Shown here: piece after piece, positions 25,747-34,575 of the stretch
How positions within the stretch are numbered: position 1 is the first letter of the stretch
How the letters are laid out: each line of letters opens with the position of its first letter
From: Agrilutibacter niabensis
GTDB taxonomy: Bacteria > Pseudomonadota > Gammaproteobacteria > Xanthomonadales > Xanthomonadaceae
DNA length: 64,000 nucleotides
Direction: 5' to 3'
Assembly (NCBI RefSeq): GCF_042657165.1
Contig: NZ_JBHSNJ010000005.1
Span: 310,001-374,000 of the forward strand
Notes under the pieces: generated by a model
What the model was told of the DNA's origin: nothing
The model's input: the letters and a program-made list of their open reading frames with translations, nothing else
Database searches by the model: none
Made by a program: the position numbers and the translations under genes

Positions 25747-26988
25747 ATGAAGACCTATCTCGTGGGCGGCGCCGTCCGCGACCGCCTGCTCGGCCTCGGG
25801 CATGGCGATCGCGACTACGTCGTCGTCGGTGAAACCCAGGCCTCCATGGAGGCGGCCGGCTTCAAGGCCGTGGGCCGCGACTTCCCGGTGTTCCTGCATC
25901 CGCAGACTGGCGAGGAATACGCCCTCGCCCGCACCGAGCGCAAATCGGGGCGCGGCTATCGCGGCTTCGTCGTCCACGCCGATCCGTCGGTGACGCTGGA
26001 GGAAGACCTGCAGCGCCGCGACTTCACCATCAACGCGATCGCGCAGGAGATGGATGCAGGCGAAGGCCATGGCAGCCTGATCGATCCGTACGGCGGTGTC
26101 CGCGACATCGAGGCGCGCGTGCTGCGCCACGTCAGCCCCGCCTTCGGCGAGGATCCGTTGCGCGTGCTGCGCGCGGCGCGTTTCATGGCGCGCTTCGCCG
26201 GCCTCGGCTTCACGGTGGCGCCGGAAACAATGACGCTGATGCGCGCGATGGCCGCCAGTGGCGAGCTCGCCGAACTCACCCCCGAGCGTGTGTGGCAGGA
26301 ACTCCGCCGCGCGCTCGCCAGCGCAACGCCGTCCGCGTTCCTGCGCACGCTGCGCGGCTGCGGCGCGCTCGCGGTGGTACTGCCCGAGGTGGATGCGATG
26401 TACGGCGTGCCGCAGCGCGCGGAATACCATCCCGAGATCGACACCGGCGTGCACGTCGAACTGGTCTGCGACATGGCCGCGCGCCTGGCGCCGGGGGACG
26501 AGCTGATCGGCTTCGCCGCGCTCACGCATGACCTCGGCAAGGCGCTGACGCCGGAGCACGTGCTGCCCCGGCATATCGGCCATGAAAGTGCCGGCGTGGC
26601 GCCGCTGCGTGCCCTGTGCGAACGCCTGAAGGTGCCGGTCGAACAGCGCCAGTTGGCCGAGTGCGTGTGCCGCGAACACCTCAATGTGCATCGCATCGGG
26701 GAGCTGCGCGCATCGACGCTGTTCGAATTGATCGCGCGCTGCGACGGCTTCCGTCGCCCCGAGCGCATTGCGCAGGTCGCCATCGCCTGCGAAGCCGACA
26801 AGCGCGGCCGCGCCGGCTTGTCCGAGCTCGATTACCCCGCGGGCGGGCTGCTTCGTCGCGCCCACGCCGCGGCCCTGGCGGTACGCGCGAGCGATGTCCC
26901 TGGCGACCTGCAGGGCCCCGAGTTGGGGGACGCCTTGCGCAAGGCGCGCATTGCCGCGATCGCAGATGCCACCGGCAAGACGATCTGA
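25747..26988 (+). CDS. cca: multifunctional CCA-adding tRNA nucleotidyltransferase
   Basis: A 413-residue class II nucleotidyltransferase that adds or repairs the CCA end of tRNAs. The N-terminus MKTYLVGGAVRDRLLG holds the nucleotide-binding loop, and GDRDYVVVG supplies the catalytic Asp pair (DxD). RRDFTINA and RVLRAARFMARF follow in order. The C-terminal half contains an HD domain (THDLGKALTP), giving the phosphatase and 2',3'-cyclic phosphodiesterase activities of the full-length proteobacterial type. Length matches the family. Start codon context suggests a leaderless message. Confidence 0.96.
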   Translation: MKTYLVGGAVRDRLLGLGHGDRDYVVVGETQASMEAAGFKAVGRDFPVFLHPQTGEEYALARTERKSGRGYRGFVVHADPSVTLEEDLQRRDFTINAIAQEMDAGEGHGSLIDPYGGVRDIEARVLRHVSPAFGEDPLRVLRAARFMARFAGLGFTVAPETMTLMRAMAASGELAELTPERVWQELRRALASATPSAFLRTLRGCGALAVVLPEVDAMYGVPQRAEYHPEIDTGVHVELVCDMAARLAPGDELIGFAALTHDLGKALTPEHVLPRHIGHESAGVAPLRALCERLKVPVEQRQLAECVCREHLNVHRIGELRASTLFELIARCDGFRRPERIAQVAIACEADKRGRAGLSELDYPAGGLLRRAHAAALAVRASDVPGDLQGPELGDALRKARIAAIADATGKTI

Positions 26989-27095
26989 CGCCGGTTGTAA
27001 TGCGGGGCTCCGCTCCCCTGCGGCTCGCGGATCGAACATCGCGAAGGCGTGGCGCCGCGACGGTCATGGGACATGGCCGATGGCGCCCCTGGCGG

Positions 27096-27126
27096 AAAAA
27101 CAACGGGCGGCCTAAGCCGCCCGTTG
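27096..27126 (-). terminator. rho-independent terminator after TonB receptor gene
   Basis: On the minus strand an 11-bp stem (CAACGGGCGGC, loop TTAG) is followed by TTTTT. It lies 26 bp past the receptor stop codon. The plus side has no T-run, so it would not serve cca well. Confidence 0.85.
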
Positions 27127-27151
27127 ATAGCTACGCAACAGGGCTTGCCGG

Positions 27152-29785
27152 TCAGAACTCGAAGCCCACCTTCACGTACCACTCGCCACCGTTGAAGCCG
27201 TACGGCGAGGACAGCGGGTACTGCGCGCCCAGGAAGTTGAGCACGGAGTTGGACTGCTTGTCGGGGTACTCGTCGAAGATGTTGTTGCCGCCGACGGTGA
27301 CGTGCATCAGGTCGTCGAACAGGTCGAAGGTCACCGCCAGGTCGAACAGCCACTTCGATCCGAACGATGCGGTTTCACCGAAGGTGACATCCTCCCAGCC
27401 GTCGTACCGGTTCGCGCGCGTGGTCACGTCGAAGTTCCACGGTGTGCGGTAATCGAAGGTGAGTACCGTGCGGTTGTTGGGCAGCTGGTTCTCCAGGTCG
27501 GCCACGCGCTCGGCACCGATGACCGGTCCGCCGTCAAACGGATTGATGTCGACGCTGTCGACTTCCTGCTTGTTCCAGCTGTGGCGCGCGTCGAAGGTGC
27601 CGGTGCCCCACGTGCCGAAGTCGGCGCGATAGACCATCACCAGGTCCACGCCCTGCACCGTGCTGTCGAAGCCATTGGTGAAGTACGAGACCTGTCCCGG
27701 CAGCGCCGAGAGCGGGATGCCGGCGTCGATCAACGCCTGCTCCTCGGGCGAGCCGGGCGTGATGCTGATGTTGCGCAGCGCGATGCGATCGTCGACGTCG
27801 ATGTTGTAGTAGTCGAGGGTGAGGCTGAAGTTCTCGTTCGGCGTGTACACCAGGCCGGCGGAGTAGGCGAACGACTCCTCGGCCGTCAACGGCACCGCAC
27901 CGAGCGCAACTGCGGCCGGGCTGTTGACCGGGAACGTGCCCTGCGGGATCAGGTTGCCGTTGGCGTCGGCCGTGGTGGTGACGTCGAGGGTGTTGATCTG
28001 GCCCGGTGTCGGCGCGCGGAAGCCGGTGTTGACGGTGGCGCGCAACGCAAACGCGTCGGTCACCTCCCAGCGCGACGACAATTTCCAGTCGAAGGTGTTG
28101 CCGAACGACGAGTTGTCCTCGAAACGCCCGGCCACGCCCATGGAGAACTTCTCGACTAGGTCGGCTTCGACGTCCACGTATGCGGCACGGCTGTACTGCG
28201 TGAAATCGCCCGCCGCTTCCGGCGCGTCGCCCTGGAACCCGTCCGAGCCGAAACCGAACAGCGCGGCGACCGGGCCGACCTGCCAGGACGCGAAGTCGCC
28301 GACGCCGATCTTGTAGGTTTCCTCACGCCATTCGGCGCCGAAGGCGATGTTGACCGGCGAGGCGAACACGTCGTTCTGCCAGGGGTAGCTGAAATCCAGG
28401 TTGGCGCCACGTTCGAGCTGGGTGAGCTGGCCGGGTTCGAAGCTGGTTGGGCTGAGCGCGCCCAGGCTCGGATTGATCGAGTCGATCAGCATGTAATACA
28501 CCCGGTTCTCGCCCTGGCGCAGGCTGAAATCCCATGTCATTCCGTTGCCGAATTCACCCTTGGCACCGAACACGCCCTCGTAGTCCATGAGGTCGGCGGC
28601 GATGGTCGGCGTATAGCCGCCCGGGAACTGGGTGTAGATCGGATTGAGGGCGACGAAGCCGGACGGGCTCGACGGATCGGCGGTCAGGTAGTCGTTTGGA
28701 TCCAGGCCCTGCGCCGTGATGCTGTCGACGAGGGCCTGGTCGACCGGGTCGGGCAATCCATCCGCATCGGCGTCCACCATCAGGGTGCCGCGCGGGGCGA
28801 CACCGGGCACGCCCACCGGTTCGCGGTAGAAGAAGCTGGAGTCGAACTTCGAGTCCGAGTAGCTGCCGAAGCCGTACAGGCTGACGCTCTCGTTGAGCGG
28901 AATGTCGGCGTTGAAGAACGAGCGGATGCCCTTGCCGTTGGGATCGCCCCAGCGCTGGCCCAAGCCGTTGAACGGCACCGTGCCGGGACGCGCCGCCTCG
29001 ACCTGTGCCGCGCTCGCCCGCGGAATGCCGCGTGAGGTGAAGTCGCTCTCGAAGTACTCGGCGGTCAGGTTGAAGAAGCCGTCTTCGGTGAGCGGCAGGC
29101 CGAGGTTGAACGAGGAACGGAACTTGTCGCCGTCGCCCTCGTAGGTCGAGCCGTACTGGGCGTCGACCCGGACGCCTTCGGCGTTGTCGTTGAGAATGAT
29201 GTTGACGACGCCGGCGATCGCGTCCGAACCGTACTGCGCCGAGGAACCGTCACGCAGCACTTCGACGCGCGAGATCGCGGCCGAGGGAATCAGGCCATAG
29301 TCGACGGCCTGCGAGCCCTGGTTGATCGTGCCGAACGGTTCGGCCTGCAAGTTCACCAGCGCCGAACGGTGGCGACGCTTGCCATTGATCAGCACCAGCG
29401 TCTGGTCGGGCGGCAGGTTGCGCAGATTGGCCGGGCGGATGAACGCCGTGCCGTCGGCAATCGGGAAGCGCTGGGTATTGAACGACGGGGCGATGATGGA
29501 GAGCTGGTCGGTGAAGTCGGCCGACGACTGCCTCTCAAGATTGGCCGGGCGGAACACGTCGATGGGCGAGAGCGACTCGGTCGGCGAACGGCCCGGCACA
29601 CGGGTACCGGTGACGACCAACTCGTCGATATCGACGGCACCCCGGGGGGCGGTCTGGGGCGCCGGGGCTGCCTGCTGGGGCGTGGCTTCCTGCGGGCTGT
29701 CCTGTGCAAGCACGGGCGAAGCGGCGCCGACTGCAAGCGCGGCGACGACGGCCAGTGCCAACCGATTGGGATGAATAGCGGGCAT
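27152..29785 (-). CDS. TonB-dependent outer membrane receptor
   Basis: An 877-residue receptor with a signal peptide (ending SPVLAQD), a TonB-box-like IDELVVTGTRV, a plug domain with NLRNLPPDQTLVLINGKRRH and SRVEVLRDGSSAQYGSDAI, and a barrel closing with a terminal Phe (YVKVGFEF). The plug is of the type common in Xanthomonas and Caulobacter carbohydrate- and peptide-scavenging receptors, but I cannot name the ligand. A Pro/Gln/Ala-rich stretch separates the signal peptide from the TonB box. Upstream DNA holds two pairs of direct repeats. An AAGGAA ribosome site precedes the ATG. Confidence 0.93.
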   Translation of the reverse strand: MPAIHPNRLALAVVAALAVGAASPVLAQDSPQEATPQQAAPAPQTAPRGAVDIDELVVTGTRVPGRSPTESLSPIDVFRPANLERQSSADFTDQLSIIAPSFNTQRFPIADGTAFIRPANLRNLPPDQTLVLINGKRRHRSALVNLQAEPFGTINQGSQAVDYGLIPSAAISRVEVLRDGSSAQYGSDAIAGVVNIILNDNAEGVRVDAQYGSTYEGDGDKFRSSFNLGLPLTEDGFFNLTAEYFESDFTSRGIPRASAAQVEAARPGTVPFNGLGQRWGDPNGKGIRSFFNADIPLNESVSLYGFGSYSDSKFDSSFFYREPVGVPGVAPRGTLMVDADADGLPDPVDQALVDSITAQGLDPNDYLTADPSSPSGFVALNPIYTQFPGGYTPTIAADLMDYEGVFGAKGEFGNGMTWDFSLRQGENRVYYMLIDSINPSLGALSPTSFEPGQLTQLERGANLDFSYPWQNDVFASPVNIAFGAEWREETYKIGVGDFASWQVGPVAALFGFGSDGFQGDAPEAAGDFTQYSRAAYVDVEADLVEKFSMGVAGRFEDNSSFGNTFDWKLSSRWEVTDAFALRATVNTGFRAPTPGQINTLDVTTTADANGNLIPQGTFPVNSPAAVALGAVPLTAEESFAYSAGLVYTPNENFSLTLDYYNIDVDDRIALRNISITPGSPEEQALIDAGIPLSALPGQVSYFTNGFDSTVQGVDLVMVYRADFGTWGTGTFDARHSWNKQEVDSVDINPFDGGPVIGAERVADLENQLPNNRTVLTFDYRTPWNFDVTTRANRYDGWEDVTFGETASFGSKWLFDLAVTFDLFDDLMHVTVGGNNIFDEYPDKQSNSVLNFLGAQYPLSSPYGFNGGEWYVKVGFEF

Positions 29786-29863
29786 GCGCGGAAATTCCTT
29801 CTAGCTGGGTTAGGGACTCGGCTCCCCTGCGAGCCTGACCCCGAGCTTCAGGAATTTTTAACG

Positions 29864-29947
29864 TTTGCGCAATCTGTTCAAAAGCTTTGCGCAGTTCGTG
29901 GCATTCGCGATTCGGGAAAATCGGCCAACCCCGTTTTAAATCGGCCA
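29864..29947 (-). promoter_or_regulatory. direct-repeat region upstream of TonB receptor gene
   Basis: Two short direct-repeat pairs lie in the 248-bp gap before the receptor: TTTGCGCA at 29864 and 29886 (22 bp apart) and AAATCGGCCA at 29918 and 29938 (20 bp apart). Spacing near two helical turns fits paired operator sites for a regulator, though this is inference. The rest of the gap shows nothing else I can name. Confidence 0.35.
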
Positions 29948-30033
29948 TTTGTGGGAAACGCCGCCGATTCCGGCGCCAACCCCGCTCTCGCACTGCAACA
30001 TTGAAACTCTGCGCCAGAACGCCGGCGCCCTGT

Positions 30034-30429
30034 TCACGGCAGGCGCCGGTCCAGCCACTGCAGGCCCCTGGCGAAGGGGGAGAACGTCAGCAGCAGGCCG
30101 AGCGCCACGCCCGAGGCGTTGGCCAGCGCATCGGCGGGATCGGCGGTGCGGGTCTGGGTCAGCCCGGCCTGGGCGAACTCCAGCGCCACCCCCAGCGCCA
30201 CCAGCCCCAGCCCCGCCTTGAGCTGGGTATTGGCCCGCGCAAAGAGCAGCACCGCGCCGGCCGCCAGCAGCAGGTAACCCAGCAGGTGCTCGAGCTTGTC
30301 GAAGCCGCGCGGCACCGACATCTGCGGCGGCGGCATCAGCGACGCCGCGATCACCGCTGCGATCGCCAGGCACCACAGCCCCAGCCACAGGCGCGGCCGG
30401 CGGAAGTCGCGCAGGGCGCCGGGATTCAC
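30034..30429 (-). CDS. VanZ family membrane protein
   Basis: A 131-residue protein with four hydrophobic segments. The motifs ASLMPPPQM and GFDKLEHLLGYLLLA match the VanZ-like family, named after a teicoplanin-resistance accessory protein but widespread with no known role. The C-terminal part contains the family Asp-rich turn (TADPADALANASG), usually written as D-x-x-x-N-x-x-G. Its ATG overlaps the stop of the upstream methyltransferase gene as ATGA, so translation is probably coupled. Confidence 0.85.
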   Translation of the reverse strand: MNPGALRDFRRPRLWLGLWCLAIAAVIAASLMPPPQMSVPRGFDKLEHLLGYLLLAAGAVLLFARANTQLKAGLGLVALGVALEFAQAGLTQTRTADPADALANASGVALGLLLTFSPFARGLQWLDRRLP

Positions 30430-31619
30430 AGGCGGAAGCTCAGGTCACCGGCCAGGAACGCGACGCCGAATTCGACGTCCTTGGCGAAGCCCATCACCTG
30501 GAAACGCTCGCCCATTTCGCTCGGCAGGGTCAGCTTCTTCACTTCATTGCGGCGGCGCTGCTGCTCGCTGGCGTCGTGCATGCGCTCGATGCGTTCGAGC
30601 ACGCCGGCCATGCCGTTGCCCAGCAGGTAGCTCGCCTGCGAGCAGTAGCCGGCGAAGTCGAAGCCCGCGGCCACGCCGGCCTCGGCCAGCGCGGTGAAGT
30701 CCACCGAGGCGGTGAGGTCCTGCAGACCCGGCCACAGCAGCGGTTCGGCGTGCATGCGGTGGCGGTAGTACGCGCGCAGCGTGCCGTCATGCCGATCGGG
30801 CTGGTAGAACTCTCCGCGCGGATGGCCGTAGTCGACGAACAGCATCGCGCCGCGGCGCATGCCGCCCGATACCGCCTGGATCCAGTACGGCAACTGCGGC
30901 AGCACTTCGGACCGGTAGCCTTCGGGGAAGCTGCGCTCGAGGCTGCGCTCCAGGTGGCGCACGGCATTGCCCAGGAACGCATCGGCGGGACGCAACGTGC
31001 GCGCGAAGCGATAGCCCTCGACGACCACGTGCTCCTCGAACACCTCGCCGTCGCGGATCGCAAAGCGGGGGGTCGGCAAGGCATCGATCACCTCGTTGGC
31101 GAACAGCACGCCGTTCCATTGCGACGGCAGCGGGCCATCCAGCCATTCCACCAGCTCGAACAGCATCGGCGGCAGCTGCCGTTCCAGGCGCTCGCGCTGG
31201 CGCTGGCGCAGGTCCGCGCTGGGTTCGAGGATCAGGTAGCGGTCGGGCAGCGCATCGAGTTCGAGCAGACGCTTGAGCGCGACTTCCGCGAAGGCACCGC
31301 TGCCGCCGCCCAGCTCGAAGAACAGCGCGCCGGCGCCCAGTTGCTGCAGCACGGGCGCCATGCTCTCGGCGATGCAGGCGGCGAAGATCGGGCCGAGCTC
31401 GGGCGCGGTGACGAAGTCGCCGTCCTCGCCGAACTTGCGCGCGCCGGCGCTGTAATAGCCCAGGCCCGGTGCGTACAGCGCCAGCTCCATGAAGCGCGAG
31501 AACGGGATCGCGCCGTCGTTGGCGGCGATCTCGTGGCGGATGAGGGCGGCGAGGCGGTCGCTGTGGGCGAGCGCGTCGGCATCGGGCGGGGGCAGGGAGG
31601 TCATGCGGGTTGAATCCAT
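30426..31619 (-). CDS. MidA/NDUFAF7 family SAM-dependent methyltransferase
   Basis: A 397-residue class I methyltransferase of the DUF185/MidA family. Hallmarks are ISFSRFMELALYAPGLGYY-like text near the start (FSRFMELALYAPGLGYYS), GDFVTAPELGPIFA, and the SAM-binding strand FFELGGGSGAFA. The human relative NDUFAF7 methylates an arginine in complex I subunit NDUFS2; a bacterial substrate is unproven. I use the ATG at 31619 since a GATAAT -10-like box ends 5 nt before it; an ATG five codons later is possible. It is divergent from the pteridine reductase gene. Confidence 0.85.
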   Translation of the reverse strand: MDSTRMTSLPPPDADALAHSDRLAALIRHEIAANDGAIPFSRFMELALYAPGLGYYSAGARKFGEDGDFVTAPELGPIFAACIAESMAPVLQQLGAGALFFELGGGSGAFAEVALKRLLELDALPDRYLILEPSADLRQRQRERLERQLPPMLFELVEWLDGPLPSQWNGVLFANEVIDALPTPRFAIRDGEVFEEHVVVEGYRFARTLRPADAFLGNAVRHLERSLERSFPEGYRSEVLPQLPYWIQAVSGGMRRGAMLFVDYGHPRGEFYQPDRHDGTLRAYYRHRMHAEPLLWPGLQDLTASVDFTALAEAGVAAGFDFAGYCSQASYLLGNGMAGVLERIERMHDASEQQRRRNEVKKLTLPSEMGERFQVMGFAKDVEFGVAFLAGDLSFRL

Positions 31620-31624
31620 GCGGC

Positions 31625-31630
31625 ATTATC
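31625..31630 (-). promoter_or_regulatory. candidate -10 element (GATAAT) for the MidA-family gene
   Basis: GATAAT (five of six consensus bases) ends 5 nt before the ATG on the minus strand. It fits a leaderless mRNA, although a GGGAG tract 10 nt before the ATG could alternatively act as a ribosome site. Confidence 0.4.
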
Positions 31631-31711
31631 TCCCGCGCCACGTGCACAATGCGGCGGCACGCGAAGAATCGCCGCCCGCCTGCCGCATCGCCACCAAGGA
31701 AGCCGCCCGGC

Positions 31712-32452
31712 ATGAACGACGCCCGCCCTGTCGCCCTGGTCACCGGCAGCGCCCGCCGCATCGGCGCCGTGATCGCGCGCACGCTGCATGCGGCCGGCTA
31801 CGACCTGGCGCTGCACTGCCATCGTTCGCGCCCTGAACTCGACGCACTCGCAGCCGAACTGGAAGCGGCGCGGCCCGGCAGCACCCTTGTGCAGCAGGCG
31901 GACCTCGCCGAGTTCGACCGCCTGCCCGAACTGGTCGCGCACACCATCGGCCGCTACGGGCGCCTCGACGCGCTGGTCAACAACGCCTCGTCCTTCCAGC
32001 CCACGCCGATCGGCGCGGCGACGCCGGCACAGTGGGACGCGCTGTTCGCCAGCAATGCGCGCGCGCCGTTCTTCCTCGCCCAGGCCGCGGCGCCGCACCT
32101 CGCCGCCACGCGCGGCGCGATCGTCAACCTCGCCGACATCTACGGCGAACGCCCGCTGCGCGGACACACGCTCTACTGCATGGCCAAGGCCGCGCTGATC
32201 ATGATGACCAGGGCGCTGGCGCTGGAACTCGGCCCGGAGGTGCGCGTCAACGCCGTGTCCCCCGGGGCGATCCTGTGGCCGGAGCAGGGCGGCGACACCG
32301 CCGCGCAGCAGGCAATGCTCGGCCGCACGCCGCTGGCGCGCACCGGCACACCCGAAGAAGTCGCCGAAGCCGTGCGCTGGCTGCTGCAGGACGCGCACTA
32401 CAGCACCGGGCAGGTGCTGCACCTGGACGGCGGACGCCTGTTGAACGCCTGA
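31712..32452 (+). CDS. pteridine reductase (FolM/PTR1-like short-chain dehydrogenase)
   Basis: A 246-residue SDR enzyme that should reduce dihydro- or oxidised pterins with NADPH. The cofactor motif is TGSARRIGAVIA, with the Arg-Arg-Ile-Gly form characteristic of PTR1/FolM rather than the standard TGxxxGxG. The NNAS motif is at about residue 87, and the catalytic YCMAK is in the middle, followed by PGAILWPE. Context backs the assignment: folK is convergent 14 nt away and folB lies beyond it. The ATG at 31712 follows an AAGGAAG ribosome site, which excludes the longer frame to 31610. Confidence 0.87.
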   Translation: MNDARPVALVTGSARRIGAVIARTLHAAGYDLALHCHRSRPELDALAAELEAARPGSTLVQQADLAEFDRLPELVAHTIGRYGRLDALVNNASSFQPTPIGAATPAQWDALFASNARAPFFLAQAAAPHLAATRGAIVNLADIYGERPLRGHTLYCMAKAALIMMTRALALELGPEVRVNAVSPGAILWPEQGGDTAAQQAMLGRTPLARTGTPEEVAEAVRWLLQDAHYSTGQVLHLDGGRLLNA

Positions 32453-32466
32453 GGGCGGGGCGCTGC

Positions 32467-32949
32467 TCAGAGCCCGACGACGGGCATCTCGCGGCCGAAG
32501 TCGGGATGCATCGTCCACAGCTCGCGCAGGGTCCGGCCGGCACCCGGCACGGCCACGTCGGGGGCGATGTCGGCCAGTGGCCGCAGCACGAACGCGTGTT
32601 TCAGTTCCGGCCGCGGAATCCGCAGGTTGCCGTCGCCTTCCAGCATCAGGTCGTCGAACAGGACGATGTCGATGTCCAGGGTGCGATCACCAAAACGCGG
32701 CCCACTGCGATCGCGTCCGTGCGCGTCTTCGAGCGCGTGCAGCCAGGCGTTGAGCGCGAACGGGTCGAGCTGCGTGTCGATGATTGCGGCGGCGTTGAGG
32801 AAGTCGCCGCCTTCGAAGCCGACGGCGCGCGTCCGGTACACCGGCGACAGCACGACCTCGCCGAAATGCTTGCGCAGCGCGGCGATCGCGGCGCGCAGGT
32901 GCTGCTCCGGATCGAGGTTGCTGCCGAGGCTGAGGTAGGCCTTGCTCAT
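32467..32949 (-). CDS. folK: 2-amino-4-hydroxy-6-hydroxymethyldihydropteridine diphosphokinase
   Basis: A 160-residue HPPK, transferring pyrophosphate from ATP to 6-hydroxymethyl-dihydropterin in folate synthesis. Signature elements are AYLSLGSNL at the start, SPVYRTRAVGF, FLNAAAIID, and the metal/pterin loop RFGDRTLDIDIVLFDD. Length matches the family. The frame is open to 33015, but the ATG at 32949 is the conserved start, with a GACAAT -10-like box 6 nt before it and no ribosome site. folB lies 155 bp upstream on the same strand. Confidence 0.95.
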   Translation of the reverse strand: MSKAYLSLGSNLDPEQHLRAAIAALRKHFGEVVLSPVYRTRAVGFEGGDFLNAAAIIDTQLDPFALNAWLHALEDAHGRDRSGPRFGDRTLDIDIVLFDDLMLEGDGNLRIPRPELKHAFVLRPLADIAPDVAVPGAGRTLRELWTMHPDFGREMPVVGL

Positions 32950-32955
32950 GCGGTC

Positions 32956-32961
32956 ATTGTC
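32956..32961 (-). promoter_or_regulatory. candidate -10 element (GACAAT) for a leaderless folK mRNA
   Basis: On the minus strand GACAAT is followed by six bases and the folK ATG. There is no Shine-Dalgarno site. The -35 region is not convincing. Confidence 0.35.
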
Positions 32962-33104
32962 GGTGCTGGCGCGATGGACCGAAGGTAGCTTCCGGCGGGC
33001 AAAGGTGAAGCCCACAAGCGAAGGCCCGACAATTCACTCTCCCGGCGCGCTGCGGCGCGTTGCACTCCGTCGCATGACATGCAGTTCGCGGCGCGCCCAT
33101 CGCT

Positions 33105-33455
33105 TCAGCGGCTGCGCTCGATGATCACGCCGACCGCGCGCGCGCCACGCACCGCGCCAGGCTTGCTCAGCTTGAGCCGCACGTGCTGCACGCCGAATTC
33201 GTCCAGGATGATCGCGGCCACGCGTTCGGCCAAGGTCTCGACCAGGCCGAAATCGGACTGCGACACGAATTCGACCAGGCGCTTGCTGACCGCCTTGTAG
33301 TTCAGCGTGTCCCCGATCGCATCGGACGCCGCCGGGATGCGATTGTCGAAGCTCATCTCGACGTCGAACAGCAGCGGCTGGCGGATGCGCCGCTCCCAGT
33401 CGTAGATGCCGATCAGGGCCTCGATTTCGAGGGCTTCGATGAAAACCTTGTCCAT
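33105..33455 (-). CDS. folB: dihydroneopterin aldolase
   Basis: A 116-residue FolB that converts dihydroneopterin to 6-hydroxymethyl-dihydropterin and glycolaldehyde, the step before FolK. Conserved segments are IEALIGIYDWERRIRQPL near the start (with the catalytic-site Glu), DTLNYKAVSKRL, FGLVETLAERVA and LKLSKPGAVRGA with the catalytic Lys. The protein forms an octamer in known cases. The ATG at 33455 has no obvious ribosome site; tsaD ends 29 bp upstream on the same strand, so the two may share a transcript. The frame is open to 34562 only as a shadow. Confidence 0.95.
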   Translation of the reverse strand: MDKVFIEALEIEALIGIYDWERRIRQPLLFDVEMSFDNRIPAASDAIGDTLNYKAVSKRLVEFVSQSDFGLVETLAERVAAIILDEFGVQHVRLKLSKPGAVRGARAVGVIIERSR

Positions 33456-33484
33456 GCGGTTCTGGTCCGTGGTGAGCCGGGCGG

Positions 33485-34522
33485 CTACGCGACTTCCGGC
33501 AGCGTCGCCATGTCCCAGCGCGGCGTCACCCGCACCGAGGCATCGCCGTGCTGCCCCGCCTGCAGGCGCAGCGCGCCGGCGAAGGCGATCATCGCGCCGT
33601 TGTCGGTGCAGAACATCGGGCGCGGAAAACTGACGCGGCCGCCACGCTGTTCCGCCATCGCCTGCAGGCGCGCGCGCAGGCGCTTGTTGGCGCCGACGCC
33701 GCCGGCGATCACCAGCGTGTCGAAACCGGTCGCATCCAGCGCGCGCTGGCACTTGATCGCCAGGGTATCGACCACCGCGTCCTCGAAGGAGCGGGCGATG
33801 TCGGCGCGGGTCTGCGCGGCGTGGTCGCTGTCGCGCCAGGCCAGCAGTACCTGGGTCTTGAGGCCGCTGAAACTGAAGTCGAGACCAGGGCGATCGGTCA
33901 TCGGTCGTGCGAACTTGTACTTGCCCGGCCGGCCCTCTTCGGCCAGCGCCGCCAGCTGCGGACCGCCGGGATAAGGCAGGTCCATCATCTTGGCGGTCTT
34001 GTCGAAGGCCTCGCCCGCGGCGTCGTCGAGGGTTTCGCCGAGCAGGCGGTAGCGGCCGATGGCCTCCACCGCGACCAGCTGGGTGTGGCCGCCGGAGACC
34101 AGCAGGGCCACGAACGGCGGCTTGGTGCTGGCGTCCTCCATCAAGGGCGCGAGCAGGTGGCCTTCCATGTGATGGACGCCCACGGCGGGCACGTCCAGCG
34201 CCCACGCCAGCGAACGCGCCACGCCGGCGCCGACCAGCAACGCGCCGACCAGCCCGGGACCGGCGGTATAGGCCACCCCGTCGATATCGGCGACCGACAG
34301 GCCGGCCTCGGCCAGGGTCTGGCGGATCAGCGGCAACAGCTTGCGCACGTGGTCGCGGCTGGCCAGCTCCGGCACCACCCCGCCGTATTCGGCGTGCAGG
34401 GCGATCTGGCTGTAGACGGCGTGCGCCCGCAGCCCACCCGCCGCGCCATCGCCGCTCGCGCCGGTGGCGTAGACGGCGACGCCTGTTTCGTCGCAGCTGG
34501 TTTCGATGCCGAGAACGTTCAT
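33485..34522 (-). CDS. tsaD: tRNA N6-adenosine threonylcarbamoyltransferase
   Basis: A 345-residue ASKHA-fold enzyme that transfers threonylcarbamoyl to A37 of ANN-decoding tRNAs, working with TsaB and TsaE. It opens MNVLGIETSCDETGVAVY, carries the metal site in GVHHMEGHLLAPL (His-x3-His), then SGGHTQL, KTAKMMDLPYPGGP and VIAGGVGANKRL. The start at 34522 has a TATTCT -10-like box 5 nt upstream and no ribosome site. It is divergent from rpsU, the usual arrangement at the edge of the macromolecular-synthesis operon. Confidence 0.97.
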   Translation of the reverse strand: MNVLGIETSCDETGVAVYATGASGDGAAGGLRAHAVYSQIALHAEYGGVVPELASRDHVRKLLPLIRQTLAEAGLSVADIDGVAYTAGPGLVGALLVGAGVARSLAWALDVPAVGVHHMEGHLLAPLMEDASTKPPFVALLVSGGHTQLVAVEAIGRYRLLGETLDDAAGEAFDKTAKMMDLPYPGGPQLAALAEEGRPGKYKFARPMTDRPGLDFSFSGLKTQVLLAWRDSDHAAQTRADIARSFEDAVVDTLAIKCQRALDATGFDTLVIAGGVGANKRLRARLQAMAEQRGGRVSFPRPMFCTDNGAMIAFAGALRLQAGQHGDASVRVTPRWDMATLPEVA

Positions 34523-34527
34523 GGGCG

Positions 34528-34533
34528 AGAATA
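34528..34533 (-). promoter_or_regulatory. candidate -10 element (TATTCT) for a leaderless tsaD mRNA
   Basis: TATTCT ends 5 nt before the tsaD ATG on the minus strand, and the preceding 20 nt contain no Shine-Dalgarno sequence. Confidence 0.4.
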
Positions 34534-34575
34534 TGGGGGCTGGAGGCGAGGTTTGAAGGCATGCTGTCGGGGAAG

